Shown: positions 8,159-16,907 of the stretch, piece after piece
How the letters are laid out: every line of letters begins with the position of its first letter
Position numbering within the stretch: the stretch's first letter is position 1
Assembly (NCBI GenBank): GCA_037443085.1
Contig: JBBIPA010000008.1
Span: forward strand, 1-54,566
Source of the DNA: JBBIPA01 sp037443085
Lineage (GTDB): Bacteria; Chloroflexota; Dehalococcoidia; GIF9; UBA5629
Length of the DNA stretch: 54,566 nt
Direction: 5' to 3'
Position numbers and translations under genes: made by a program
Notes under the pieces: model-generated
What the model was told of the DNA's origin: nothing
What the model saw: the letters and a program-made list of their open reading frames with translations, nothing else
The model's database searches: none

Positions 8159-10402
8159 ATGGCAGAGACATCTCAAGATGTAAAGGTTTATAAAATGGGC
8201 GCCTGGTCGCCGGGACCGGGATGCCATGGTGGCTGTGGTGTCGAGGTGCATGTGCAGGATGGCAAGGTGGTCAAGGTTGAGGGCATGGATGATCATCCCT
8301 GGTATCAGGGGAGGGCTTGCCCTCGTGTTCTGGCGATGACTCAATATATTTATCACCCGAACCGGCTGAAATATCCGTTGAAGCGTGCTGGCGAGAGGGG
8401 AGAGGGGAAGTGGGAACGTATTTCCTGGGATGAAGCCTATGATATCTGTGAAAAGAGGTTGAGGGAAATCGCTGGGAAATGGGGTCCCGAGTCGGTGGTT
8501 TTCACCCAGGGGACGGGGCGCGATGTCGGTGGTATGATGACCCTCCTCGCCTATGCTTACGGCAGCCCTAACTGGACTATGCTGGGGCTATCGGGGCATT
8601 CCTGCTTCACTCCGCAGCTTGCCGCCGGCTATGTGATGCAGGGTGATTTCACCTTCCCTGATGCTGCGCAATTTTTGAAGAAGAGATATGATGACCCCGA
8701 GTTTGTGGTTCCCAAGGTGACCATTAGCTGGGGCTCGACGCTTAATCGAGCCTGCGTTGACCATTACTGGTCGGGGCACTGGTTTATCGACCTGATGAAA
8801 CGGGGTGCCAAGCTCATTGTCATCGACCCGCGATGCACCTGGGAGGCAACCCGTGCCGCACTGTGGCTGCAACCGAGGCCGGGAACCGATGGCGCCCTGG
8901 CTCTGGCTTTTCTCAACGTCGTGGTGAAGGAAAACCTGTACGATAAAAAATTCGTGGAGAAGTGGTGCCACGGCTTCGATAAGATGGCGGAAAGAGTCGA
9001 GAAGTTTACCCCGAAGTGGGCGTCTGAAATCTCCTGGGTTCCCGAAGAGAAGATAATCCAGGCTGCCCGCATGTTCGCTGAGAACAGGCCGTCCAGCATC
9101 GAAATCGGCCGCCCTGTGGAAGGCAATCCCGAAGGCAACCAGGTTATCATGAACATACACCGCCTCATCGCCATTACCGGAAACCTGGATGTGCCCGGCG
9201 GCAATACCATTTGCCGCTCTGCCTATGCGGTAACCACGTATCCTTATTCTACGGAGGAGGTCATTCAGCTCTATGGTGCTGACCTTCACTGGAAGCTGAG
9301 TCAGAAAAGGATTGGTGCCGATAAATATCCTCTGGTGAAGAACTTCAGAGCCTGGGCTCAGGAGGACGCCATCATTGAGCAGATGGAGACGGGGAAACCC
9401 TATTCCATTCATGGACTGTGGATACAGGCAAATAATTTCCTGGCGAACCAGGCGCAGGATACCAAACGGCATTACGAAGCCTGCAAGAAGCTTGATTTCA
9501 ATGTGGTTGTTGAAATCTTTATGACGCCTACTGCCCAGCTCCTGGCTGATATCGTGTTGCCTGCCGGCTCATTCCCTGAGAAAGACTCCTTATACTGCAT
9601 CGGTGGCCCGCTCAACGTTATTCGCAAGGTTATCGATGTTCCGGAGTGTAAGTCAGACTGGGAGATAAACTTCACCCTGGCGAAGCGCCTTAATCCCACG
9701 GCGGTGCCCTGGAAAGATGTCCGGGAGATGCTCACCGAGAGGATGACGCCATCAGGCTATACCTTTGAGCAGCTTTGCGATAAGGTCTGGGACCTGGCGC
9801 CCAAGGGGCATCCCTGCGGCAGCACCCCTTACCGACGCTATGAATCAGGATTACTGCGCCCTGATAAAAAGCCCGGCTTCCGCACCCCCACTACTAAAGT
9901 GGAACTGTATTGCACCAGCTATGAGAAATGGGGCTATGACCCGTTGCCCTACTATAGAGAGATAGAGCCGGAAAGCCCGGTGAAGACGCCGGAGATATAT
10001 CAGAAGTATCCACTTATCATGATGACTGGTCGGCGCTCACCGGTGTTGTTCCACAGCGAGCATCGCCAGATACCGTGGCTCAGGTCGCTCGACCCTCACC
10101 CCATAGTAGAGATTAATCCTGAGACAGCTGAGGAACAGGGTATAGAGAATGGCGACTGGGTCTGGATTGAAGGTACTATGGGTAAGTTTAAGCGAAAGGC
10201 GAAGGTTACCCCCATTATCCATCCCAGGACGATTATGGTACCCCATGCCTGGTGGTTACCGGAGACCGAGGGCAAGTCTCCATATAACTATGGTATCTGG
10301 GACCTGAACTGTAACCAGCTCATACCTATGGGTTACAACGATGCCTCTGGCTTCGGCGGTGGCCCCATATCGGGCATGCTGTGCAAAGTGTATAAAGCCT
10401 AG
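8159..10402 (+). CDS. Molybdopterin-dependent oxidoreductase, DMSO reductase family, catalytic subunit
   Basis: A 747-residue catalytic subunit of the DMSO reductase family. Features in order: an N-terminal Fe-S region (C22, C26, C54), GSPNWTMLGLSGHSCF with C149 as the likely Mo/W ligand, LIVIDPRCTWEA for the cofactor dinucleotide, and a C-terminal molydopterin-binding domain with RRSPVLFHSEHRQ and a late HAWWLPE segment. The first cluster cysteine of the usual four is replaced by P18, so a normal 4Fe-4S cluster is doubtful. There is no Tat signal, so it is probably cytoplasmic. The paired small ferredoxin gene lies just upstream and a strong terminator follows. The substrate cannot be inferred; relatives include acetylene hydratase, transhydroxylases and oxyanion reductases. 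Confidence 0.88.
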   Translation: MAETSQDVKVYKMGAWSPGPGCHGGCGVEVHVQDGKVVKVEGMDDHPWYQGRACPRVLAMTQYIYHPNRLKYPLKRAGERGEGKWERISWDEAYDICEKRLREIAGKWGPESVVFTQGTGRDVGGMMTLLAYAYGSPNWTMLGLSGHSCFTPQLAAGYVMQGDFTFPDAAQFLKKRYDDPEFVVPKVTISWGSTLNRACVDHYWSGHWFIDLMKRGAKLIVIDPRCTWEATRAALWLQPRPGTDGALALAFLNVVVKENLYDKKFVEKWCHGFDKMAERVEKFTPKWASEISWVPEEKIIQAARMFAENRPSSIEIGRPVEGNPEGNQVIMNIHRLIAITGNLDVPGGNTICRSAYAVTTYPYSTEEVIQLYGADLHWKLSQKRIGADKYPLVKNFRAWAQEDAIIEQMETGKPYSIHGLWIQANNFLANQAQDTKRHYEACKKLDFNVVVEIFMTPTAQLLADIVLPAGSFPEKDSLYCIGGPLNVIRKVIDVPECKSDWEINFTLAKRLNPTAVPWKDVREMLTERMTPSGYTFEQLCDKVWDLAPKGHPCGSTPYRRYESGLLRPDKKPGFRTPTTKVELYCTSYEKWGYDPLPYYREIEPESPVKTPEIYQKYPLIMMTGRRSPVLFHSEHRQIPWLRSLDPHPIVEINPETAEEQGIENGDWVWIEGTMGKFKRKAKVTPIIHPRTIMVPHAWWLPETEGKSPYNYGIWDLNCNQLIPMGYNDASGFGGGPISGMLCKVYKA

Positions 10403-10416
10403 TCTTTCGAAACTGT

Positions 10417-10453
10417 AACGCAGGGGCGATTTATGAATCGCCCCTGCGTTTTT
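10417..10453 (+). terminator. Strong rho-independent terminator after the Mo-oxidoreductase
   Basis: A 15-bp perfect stem (AACGCAGGGGCGATT with its complement) with a 4-nt TATG loop is followed by a T-run. It lies 15 bp after the stop codon. Almost the same palindrome recurs at 20302-20329, so it is also a dispersed repeat that serves as a terminator. Confidence 0.85.
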
Positions 10454-10458
10454 CTCGG

Positions 10459-10620
10459 CTATTTTAACAGTTCCTGTACCTCTGCCACTGTTCGTGGCAG
10501 AATCTCCGCAGTTCTACCTTGAATGAAGTAGTCGGAAATGCCTTCAGTGGTGGGGGGTGTCGGTTCAGCGTTGACCTCGATGATAACGGTGTTTTGTACT
10601 TCCCGATGTTGCCGGGGGAT
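10459..10620 (-). pseudogene. C-terminal remnant of a Sir2-type (sirtuin) deacetylase
   Basis: The minus strand reads QNTVIIEVNAEPTPPTTEG followed by ISDYFIQGRTAEILPRTVAEV and a short tail to TAG. This matches the end of CobB/Sir2 NAD-dependent deacylases, where '(V)IEVNLEPT' binds the NAD adenosine and 'IQGKAGEILP' forms the last helix. Everything upstream of the last 50 or so codons is missing; the breakpoint abuts a palindromic repeat at 10634. No start codon is present, so it is a truncated gene. Confidence 0.7.
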
Positions 10621-10633
10621 GTGGGGGTAAGCA

Positions 10634-10664
10634 CCCCTTCTCTCCTTGCCAAGGAGAGAAGGGG
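10634..10664. repeat. REP-like palindrome (14-bp perfect stem)
   Basis: CCCCTTCTCTCCTT and its exact complement are separated by GCC. A related but degenerate palindrome lies near 31768. It sits where the sirtuin remnant breaks off, suggesting insertion or recombination at this spot. Confidence 0.7.
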
Positions 10665-10686
10665 CAGGGGATAAGAGGATGAAAAA

Positions 10687-10986
10687 TTACAATAGCTCCA
10701 GCGCTTCTCTGCCGGACATGCCGATGGTTATCCCCAGCCTGGCTGCCTCGGCATTGGCCTCCTTGACAATGCCCTCCAGGAGGTCTTCAATGGTGGCGAT
10801 GGGCTTGCCGCTCTGCGATTTTACCTTTGCCGCAGGGTAATTGAAATTATTCAATGCTGCCACGTCAAAAGCACCGCACCCCACCATGCCCTTATCGGTA
10901 GCCACAAACACCAGGTTTGTTTTACCCAGCGGAATCACGTAGCCGTCAGCATGCTTGTTGGTTAGTTTTACCTTTTTCTGCACCAT
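10687..10986 (-). CDS. DUF1805 family protein (YunC-like)
   Basis: A 99-residue protein with the DUF1805 hallmarks: GYVIPLGKTNLVFVATDKGMVGCGAFDVAAL followed by a helix rich in Ala and Glu and ending GITIGMSGREALELL. The family (Bacillus YunC, archaeal relatives) is a small alpha/beta fold without an established reaction. The conserved MVGCGAFD cysteine is present. It stands alone between the sirtuin remnant and the divergently read nucleotidyltransferase operon. The function is unknown. Confidence 0.8.
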   Translation of the reverse strand: MVQKKVKLTNKHADGYVIPLGKTNLVFVATDKGMVGCGAFDVAALNNFNYPAAKVKSQSGKPIATIEDLLEGIVKEANAEAARLGITIGMSGREALELL

Positions 10987-11127
10987 AGTTTTGCCTCTCC
11001 CGTACTATACCCTATTAACCGAACCCTGCTCAACTTATTCCTTTACATCGTTTGCTGTTTCTTACCTCTATATTTTGCCTCGTAGTTTGTATATAATGAA
11101 CGAAACGAAAGGTTTAACCAGGCGATT

Positions 11128-12330
11128 ATGGAAGCGGTTTTGCTGGCTGCCGGTGAAGGCATACGGATGCACCCTCTCACTTATACCCGCCCCAAGGTGA
11201 TGCTGCCTATTGCCAATAAGCCTATCCTGGAACATTTGCTGCTGGAGATAAAAGAGGCGGGCATAACTCAATTTCTGTTTGTGGTGGGTTACCATGCCGA
11301 AGTCGTCCGCAGCTATTTTGGCAACGGTGACAGGTGGGGGGTAAATATTGAGTATATAGCGCAGATGCAGCAAAAGGGCACTGCCTCTGCTGTCAAGAGA
11401 GCCGAGGGGAGAGTAGGTGACAGGTTTCTTGTGGTGAATGGGGATATTATCGCCCGGGCAAAGGATATTCGGAAGTTGGTAAAAGCCGAGGATGTGAGCC
11501 TGGTGCTGGCAGAGGTGACTGACCCGGCTAATGTAGGCGTGGTGGAGGTGAAAGGCGCCAGAATCAAGAAGATTCAAGAAAAGTCGCTGAAGCCGTCATC
11601 ACGCCTGGCCAATGCCGGCGTCTACCTGCTGACCACTGAGATTTTCCCTGCTATCGTAGCTTGCCCTTCGTCGCCACGAGGTGAATATGACCTCACCGAT
11701 GCTATTCAATGTGTGATAGATGGTGGACGTCGTGTAGGGTATCATACGACTGACTACTGGCTTAACGTAGATTATCCCTGGGAGCTTCTGGAAGCTAACG
11801 AGCGTTTTCTTGCTGACCTTGAAGCTGGGAACGCAGCGGAAATAGACAAAAATGTCGCCATCAAAGGCAAGGTGTCTCTGGGAAGAGGCAGCCATATAAA
11901 AGCCGGTTCCTATATTGAAGGGCCGGTGGTGATTGGAGAAGGATGCACTATCGGGCCTCTCTGCCACCTAAGTGCGGGCACAACTGTTGGAAATAATTGC
12001 CACGTCGGCGGCATGGTGGAAATTAAAAACTCTATAATAATGAGCAATGCTCGGATTTCTAGCCAGGCCTTTATTGCTGATAGCGTGATTGGGGAAGACT
12101 GCTTCATCGGTGCTGGTACCAAGATTGGCAATATCCGTCTTGATGGCAGGAACATCAAAGCAGCGGGCATAGATACCGGGAGGCGGGAGCTCGGGGCTAT
12201 CATCGGTGATAAGGTGAATACTGGAGTCAACACATCCATTGACTCAGGTACACTCATTGGCAATAATTGTATCATTGGCCCTGCTGCCTTAGTTGGTGGC
12301 GTGATATTGCCTAATTCTATACAGTTGTGA
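11128..12330 (+). CDS. Bifunctional GlmU-like sugar nucleotidyltransferase / acyltransferase (copy 1)
   Basis: A 400-residue two-domain protein. Residues 1 to about 225 form a nucleotidyltransferase domain: VLLAAGEGIRMHPLT (pyrophosphorylase signature GxGxR), RPKVMLPIANKPILEH, VNGDI. The C-terminal part has hexapeptide repeats of a left-handed beta helix (for example SHIKAGSYIEGPVVIGEGC). This is the layout of the archaeal/Chloroflexi-type bifunctional GlcNAc-1-P uridylyltransferase / GlcN-1-P acetyltransferase, and of related glucose-1-P thymidylyltransferases. Nine bp separate it from a paralogue, with glmS next, which points to UDP-GlcNAc or another amino-sugar nucleotide. An upstream ATG at 11096 is out of frame. 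The exact sugar is uncertain. Confidence 0.85.
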   Translation: MEAVLLAAGEGIRMHPLTYTRPKVMLPIANKPILEHLLLEIKEAGITQFLFVVGYHAEVVRSYFGNGDRWGVNIEYIAQMQQKGTASAVKRAEGRVGDRFLVVNGDIIARAKDIRKLVKAEDVSLVLAEVTDPANVGVVEVKGARIKKIQEKSLKPSSRLANAGVYLLTTEIFPAIVACPSSPRGEYDLTDAIQCVIDGGRRVGYHTTDYWLNVDYPWELLEANERFLADLEAGNAAEIDKNVAIKGKVSLGRGSHIKAGSYIEGPVVIGEGCTIGPLCHLSAGTTVGNNCHVGGMVEIKNSIIMSNARISSQAFIADSVIGEDCFIGAGTKIGNIRLDGRNIKAAGIDTGRRELGAIIGDKVNTGVNTSIDSGTLIGNNCIIGPAALVGGVILPNSIQL

Positions 12331-12339
12331 GGTATTGAA

Positions 12340-13524
12340 GTGTCAAGAATAGAACAAGCTATTGTGTTAGCCGGCGGTGAAGGGCAGCGATTAAGGCCAT
12401 TTACCAGTTTGAGGCCCAAGGTGATGCTTCCCATTGCCAATAAGCCTATCCTGCGCTATGTCATCGAGGCTTTGGCTCAGTCGGGACTGCGCCGTATCGT
12501 GCTGGTAGTGGGCTATCGACGTGAAGAAATACAGGACTATTTCGGCTCGGGGAAAAAATTTGACGTAGACATTAGGTATATTGTCCAGAAGACGCAGGTG
12601 GGGACGGCTGATGCATTGAAGCAAGCCAAGGATGTGGCTGCCTCTCAATTTTTGGTTCTCCCCGGCGACAACATCATTGAGGCGGATACCATTCTTCCTC
12701 TGGTCAGCGCCTCAGGCAATGCTATCGCCGTGAAATATCGGGAAAACGTTTCCCAGTACGGTGCGGTTATAGTGAAGAAGGGGAAAGTCTCCCATATTAT
12801 CGAAAAGCCGGAGGTGGCGGTAAGCTACCTGGTGAATACCGGTATTTATGCGCTCGACCAGGATATCTTTCCCTTTATCGAGCAGGAAAATGACCTTCCC
12901 CAGGCGCTGCTGGCGATGGTGGAGCATGGCTATAGTTTCGATGCTGTGGAGACAAAAGCCACCTGGCTCGATGCAGTGTATCCCATTGATATCCTCCGTC
13001 TCAATGAGGCAATGGTAACCAGGCTCCCCGCCAGCACTGGAGGCATCATGGACGCTGGCGTTACTGTAAAGGGCAAAGTGGCTATCGGCAGCGGGACTAA
13101 AGTGAGGGCAAATAGCTATCTGGCTGGACCGGTGGTTATCGGTGATAACTGCGAGATCGGGCCAACCGTCTGTGTTTTCCCCGCCACCAGTATCGGCAGC
13201 AACGTCACTATCTCACCTTTCTGCCAGATTAAAAACAGTGTTATCGGCAATGATGTGGTTATTGGCAGCAACTGCAGTATCCAGGATTCGATTATCGCTC
13301 CAGGATGCGTCATAGGCAATGGACTTACTGTCAGGACTAGAGAGATTATGCTGGAGAAAGAAAAGCAAGGCCAGATCGCTAAACTGGGAGCTTTGCTGGG
13401 AGATTTCTGCGAGCTTGACGACAATATCGTTATTCATGCAGGCATCTCTCTCGGGGTCAGGGCTCGGGTAAGGTCGATGAAGGTCATTGATGAGGATGTC
13501 CCCGAAGGGAGCCTGGTATTTTAG
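12340..13524 (+). CDS. Bifunctional GlmU-like sugar nucleotidyltransferase / acyltransferase (copy 2)
   Basis: A 394-residue paralogue of the preceding protein with the same domain order: IVLAGGEGQRLRPFTSLRPK, a PGDNI metal-binding segment, LVNTGIYAL, then hexapeptide repeats from about residue 235. The start is GTG, with GAGG 8 bp upstream lying over the end of copy 1. Immediate repetition of the same enzyme type suggests either two different sugar-phosphate substrates or a division of the two activities. Between it and glmS are only 30 bp. It acts in the cytoplasm on hexosamine or hexose 1-phosphates; which sugar cannot be read from the motifs. Confidence 0.85.
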   Translation: MSRIEQAIVLAGGEGQRLRPFTSLRPKVMLPIANKPILRYVIEALAQSGLRRIVLVVGYRREEIQDYFGSGKKFDVDIRYIVQKTQVGTADALKQAKDVAASQFLVLPGDNIIEADTILPLVSASGNAIAVKYRENVSQYGAVIVKKGKVSHIIEKPEVAVSYLVNTGIYALDQDIFPFIEQENDLPQALLAMVEHGYSFDAVETKATWLDAVYPIDILRLNEAMVTRLPASTGGIMDAGVTVKGKVAIGSGTKVRANSYLAGPVVIGDNCEIGPTVCVFPATSIGSNVTISPFCQIKNSVIGNDVVIGSNCSIQDSIIAPGCVIGNGLTVRTREIMLEKEKQGQIAKLGALLGDFCELDDNIVIHAGISLGVRARVRSMKVIDEDVPEGSLVF

Positions 13525-13554
13525 TTTTATCCGGGACCTGATTGTGAAAATAGT

Positions 13555-15354
13555 ATGTGCGGTATTGTAGGTTATATCGGGTACAAGCAAGCTCAACCTA
13601 TCCTGCTAAAGTCACTGAAAAGGCTGGAATATCGAGGCTATGATTCTTGCGGCATAGCTATCGCCAATGAAGGACGCCTGCAGCTTTTTAAGGATGTGGG
13701 CAGGATTGTGGAGCTTGAGGAGAAGCTACCGCAGATTAATGGCAGGGTTGGTATTGGCCATACCCGGTGGGCTACTCACGGCGGGCCCTCTACCATAAAT
13801 GCGCATCCCCATCTCGATTGCCGCCAGCGGATTGCCGTGGTTCATAACGGCATAATTGACAACTATGCTCCTCTGAAGCAGCGGCTCATCGGAGAAGGAC
13901 ATGCTTTTCTCTCCGAAACCGATACTGAAGTAGTAGCTCACCTCGTGGAGAAATACTATAACGGCAGCCTCCATGAGGCGGTAGCCAGAGCGATTGGTGA
14001 TATCGAAGGTACTTATGCTGTCGTCGTTCTCGATAGTACTGCCAGCGAGCTGGTTGTTGCCCGCAAAGAAAGCCCGGTGGTAGTAGGATTGGGTGAAAAG
14101 GAGAACTTTATCGGCTCTGATATTCCGGTACTTCTTGATTTTACCGACCGGGTAATCTATGTGGAGGACGATGACCTGGTGGTGGTCACAGCCGACGATG
14201 TGAAAATAACACATGAGAATGAGGCAATTGGCCGGAAGTGGCAGGTAATCCCCTGGAAACTGGAGGAGGCGGAGAAAGGCGGCTATGACCACTTTATGAT
14301 TAAGGAAATCCATGAACAGCCACAGGTGATTCGTCAGACTCTGGCTACCTATGTCTCTGATACCGGCATTATGGCTGAACTGGAAATTCCCGAGGATGAA
14401 GAGCCCACCATGCTCTACCTGGCATGCGGCAGTTCCTTCTACTCAGCACTGGTTCATGAACACATTCTCGACAGGCTGGGACACCGTGATGTAAAATGCC
14501 AGATCGCCTCCGAGTTCAGCCATTCCTCCAGGGTGAAAGAAGGCACCTGGGTGATTGGCATCAGTCAGTCCGGCGAGACCGCCGATACTCTGGAAGCAGT
14601 GAAAAAGGCCAGGAGTCAGGGAGCCAAGACCATCGCCATAACCAATGTCGTCGGCAGCACTATTACTCGAGTTGCCGACCATACGCTGTATATGCGGGCA
14701 GGCCCGGAGATCAGCGTGGCTGCCACCAAGAGCTTCATAGCTCAGGTGGTGATGGGCTACCTGCTGGCTCTCATCGTGGCTCCGGTTGACAGCTATGTCA
14801 ACCGGTATGTCAAAGAGAAACTGGTTAAAGAATTGCAGCTTGTCTCCAATAAGGTGAAACAAATTATCGATAATGAAGAAGCAGTGGCCCAACTGGCAAC
14901 CAGTTTCCTGGCCAAATGTGAAGACGTGTTCATAATTGCCCGTGGGGTCAATTATCCAGCGGCGCTGGAAGGGGCGCTGAAGCTCAAGGAAATAGCCTAC
15001 ATCCATGCTGAAGCCTTCCCCGCTGGCGAGCTGAAGCACGGTCCCTTTGCTTTGCTCCGCGACAACACACCGGTAATTGCTCTGGCTACTCCCGACGAAA
15101 CCTATCAGTCATTGCTGACGTCCATTAAGGAGGTAAGGGCACGAAGCTCGCCGGTGATTGCCATTGCTGAAGAGGGAGATAAAAACATAGAGCAGGTGGC
15201 TAACGAGGTTATTTATGTTCCCAGAGTGGAACCCCTGCTATCACCGATAACCAATACCACCGTTCTGCAACTGCTGGCATACTACGCTGCCAAAGAGCGC
15301 GGCTGCTCCATCGACCGCCCCGTCAACCTGGCAAAAAGTGTCACCGTGCATTAG
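13555..15354 (+). CDS. glmS: Glutamine--fructose-6-phosphate aminotransferase (isomerizing)
   Basis: A 599-residue GlmS of typical length. Cys1 follows the start Met (MCGIVGYIG), as needed for the Ntn glutaminase; RLEYRGYDSCGIAI and HTRWATHGGPS follow. Two SIS domains make up the rest, with SQSGETADTLEA for sugar-phosphate binding, an AEAFPAGELKHGP segment and the C-terminal KSVTVH loop. It makes glucosamine-6-phosphate from fructose-6-phosphate and glutamine. Directly behind the two GlmU-like genes, it completes a UDP-amino-sugar supply operon, lacking only a phosphoglucosamine mutase. Confidence 0.97.
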   Translation: MCGIVGYIGYKQAQPILLKSLKRLEYRGYDSCGIAIANEGRLQLFKDVGRIVELEEKLPQINGRVGIGHTRWATHGGPSTINAHPHLDCRQRIAVVHNGIIDNYAPLKQRLIGEGHAFLSETDTEVVAHLVEKYYNGSLHEAVARAIGDIEGTYAVVVLDSTASELVVARKESPVVVGLGEKENFIGSDIPVLLDFTDRVIYVEDDDLVVVTADDVKITHENEAIGRKWQVIPWKLEEAEKGGYDHFMIKEIHEQPQVIRQTLATYVSDTGIMAELEIPEDEEPTMLYLACGSSFYSALVHEHILDRLGHRDVKCQIASEFSHSSRVKEGTWVIGISQSGETADTLEAVKKARSQGAKTIAITNVVGSTITRVADHTLYMRAGPEISVAATKSFIAQVVMGYLLALIVAPVDSYVNRYVKEKLVKELQLVSNKVKQIIDNEEAVAQLATSFLAKCEDVFIIARGVNYPAALEGALKLKEIAYIHAEAFPAGELKHGPFALLRDNTPVIALATPDETYQSLLTSIKEVRARSSPVIAIAEEGDKNIEQVANEVIYVPRVEPLLSPITNTTVLQLLAYYAAKERGCSIDRPVNLAKSVTVH

Positions 15355-15403
15355 CCGCTTATCGCCTGATTTTGTGTCTATCCGGAGACTTTCGCCTTTT
15401 CTA

Positions 15404-15721
15404 TTACACGTATAAGTTGAGTGCGAAGGCAATTGCATTAGCTACGGCTGCCATCTTCTCAGATGAGAGCGTAGTAATTCGGGCGGCGAGCCTTGCCTTG
15501 GGGATAGTAAGGATATCGTCGAGGTTTACCACGCATTTGCAAGGCATGCCGTCTTGTTGGCCTAGAGGTACTTCTACCGGGATATCACGAATAGTGCTGG
15601 TAATAACAGAGACAGTCACGGACGTTCTCACGCTATAAGCAGCATTCCGCGATAGTAACAGAACGGGATGTCTGCCGATTGGCGGCGGTAGTTCTGCCCA
15701 CCATACTTCTCCCCGCAGCAT
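15404..15721 (-). CDS. mazF: MazF/PemK-type toxin
   Basis: A protein of about 105 residues: RGEVWWAELPPPIGRHPVLLLSRN matches the N-terminal strand of MazF endoribonucleases (GEVWW...PxGSExxxxRPVLV), VTVSVITSTI and DGMPCKCVVNLDDILTI match the later core. MazF toxins cut mRNA at short sequences and are held in check by the antitoxin encoded just upstream. Two starts are possible; the ATG at 15721, overlapping the antitoxin stop codon as TAATG, has AGGAG at the right distance, whereas the ATG at 15727 is too close to it. The overlap implies translational coupling. Confidence 0.88.
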   Translation of the reverse strand: MLRGEVWWAELPPPIGRHPVLLLSRNAAYSVRTSVTVSVITSTIRDIPVEVPLGQQDGMPCKCVVNLDDILTIPKARLAARITTLSSEKMAAVANAIAFALNLYV

Positions 15722-15972
15722 TACCATGACTCCTGGCGCATTATCTCGCTGGCCATAGCTATTTGAACTTGCCCCACTGCTGCTTTCTCCGGGATTCTCT
15801 GGTAGCCCTTCTTGTAGAGGTCATTCAGCTCTTCCTCTTTGATTTGCCGTAAGTAAAGCTGGCAGGCTTCACGAATAAATTCAGCTCTGGCCTTGTGCAG
15901 CTTTTTGGAAGTATAGTTCAGCTCTTTGAGGAGACTTTCATCAATGGGCACCTGAATCACCTTCTTCGCCAT
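15721..15972 (-). CDS. Ribbon-helix-helix antitoxin (MazE-like)
   Basis: An 83-residue protein starting MAKKVIQVPIDESLLKELN, a ribbon-helix-helix strand and helix, with RAEFIREACQLYLRQI as the second helix; the C-terminal part is the likely toxin-binding arm. The start is at 15972, where GGAGG lies 6 bp upstream; a longer frame would begin inside the operator palindrome and has no ribosome binding site. It overlaps the toxin gene. Antitoxins of this type bind DNA as dimers and repress their own operon, alone or with toxin. Confidence 0.85.
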   Translation of the reverse strand: MAKKVIQVPIDESLLKELNYTSKKLHKARAEFIREACQLYLRQIKEEELNDLYKKGYQRIPEKAAVGQVQIAMASEIMRQESW

Positions 15973-15993
15973 GGCATATCCTCCACAATTAAA

Positions 15994-16025
15994 TTGTGTA
16001 GTATTATACACATATTACTACACAA
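15994..16025 (-). promoter_or_regulatory. Operator palindrome of the toxin-antitoxin operon
   Basis: Perfect 10-bp arms TTGTGTAGTA and TACTACACAA with a 12-bp AT-rich spacer lie 22 bp upstream of the antitoxin start. The spacer and arms hold a TATAAT-like sequence on the minus strand (tgTGTATAATac), so the palindrome overlaps the promoter. This is the expected layout for RHH-antitoxin autorepression. Confidence 0.7.
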
Positions 16026-16120
16026 TATCAATGTCGCGAATTGATTTCTGTGTGTTTAATCTGAGGTTATTCGAAACTATCCTCTGTTGCCCGGATGCCA
16101 GTTCATGAGGGAGAGGCAGA

Positions 16121-16907
16121 CTACGCGGTGCGAGCCTTGTTGCTATAGCCCCAGGAAAACCTGATTACTTTGTTGGGGCAATTGTCAACGCAGGTGCCGC
16201 AAAGAATGCATTCGGTGTTCTCCATCGAGCCGCGCTGCACCATGGTATGCACCGGTAAGCTCATGGGGCAGTTCTTGTCACAGGTGGCGCACTGCTGGCA
16301 TTCTTTGCCGGTGACTCCCAGTCGCAGGGACGGTAATCTCAGCCAGCTCTTTACCTTGGTGCCGATAATCATGAAGGGTGCCATCCAGCAGCTATAGTGA
16401 CAGAATGCTCTTCTGCCCACAGCGAGTGATAAAATCACGAAGAGAAACACGACCGTGAAATAGTCAATCAGGTTATGCGCTTCAGATACCGAGATGCCTG
16501 GTATCCGTCATATGTAATGGATTCACACGGCTCAACCCGCCCACCAGCACTGCCATAGCAATAATAGCGCTCAGCCAGGGAACCCAGATGAAATACTTGA
16601 TCCAGTTTAACTTGCCTCCTGGCGCCGCCTTATTGTTAATGGAAAAGCACCACTCCTGTATGCCGGCGACGGGGCAGGCCCAGCCACACCAGGCTCTGCC
16701 GAAGCCCAACGAGAATATAAAGAGCAACGCGAACGTGATGAAGCTGCCAGCAATGATTCCCTGCGCTGCTCCGTTAATGATGATATAGGGAGAGAAATAG
16801 TTCAGGGTCACTGGAAAGAGCAGGAAGGAGACCAGGATAATAGCCCTTCTGATTCTTTGCCTCTGGTTCATGGGCAATGCTAACGGGGACTTAGTAGCTT
16901 CTGCCAC
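16121..16907 (-). pseudogene. NapH-like membrane 4Fe-4S ferredoxin, frameshifted
   Basis: Two adjacent minus-strand frames are halves of one protein. The first (from 16907) has four membrane spans and the GFGRAWCGWACPVAG motif of NapH/YccM/NosR-type quinol-dehydrogenase proteins, and runs into TGA after MTDTRHLGI. The second frame resumes as ISVSEAHNLIDYFTVVFLF, then RRAFCHYSCWMAP and two 4Fe-4S motifs (CQQCATCDKNC and CILCGTCVDNC). Dropping one base near 16499 restores TDTGISVSE in a single frame. It would pass electrons between menaquinol and a soluble partner. A real single-base insertion or a sequence error are both possible. The gene is divergent from the AOR gene. Confidence 0.8.

Noticed and set aside
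8588..9472. Long open frame (294 codons) antisense to the molybdopterin enzyme
   Set aside because: It has no recognisable motif and lies fully within a well-supported gene on the other strand.
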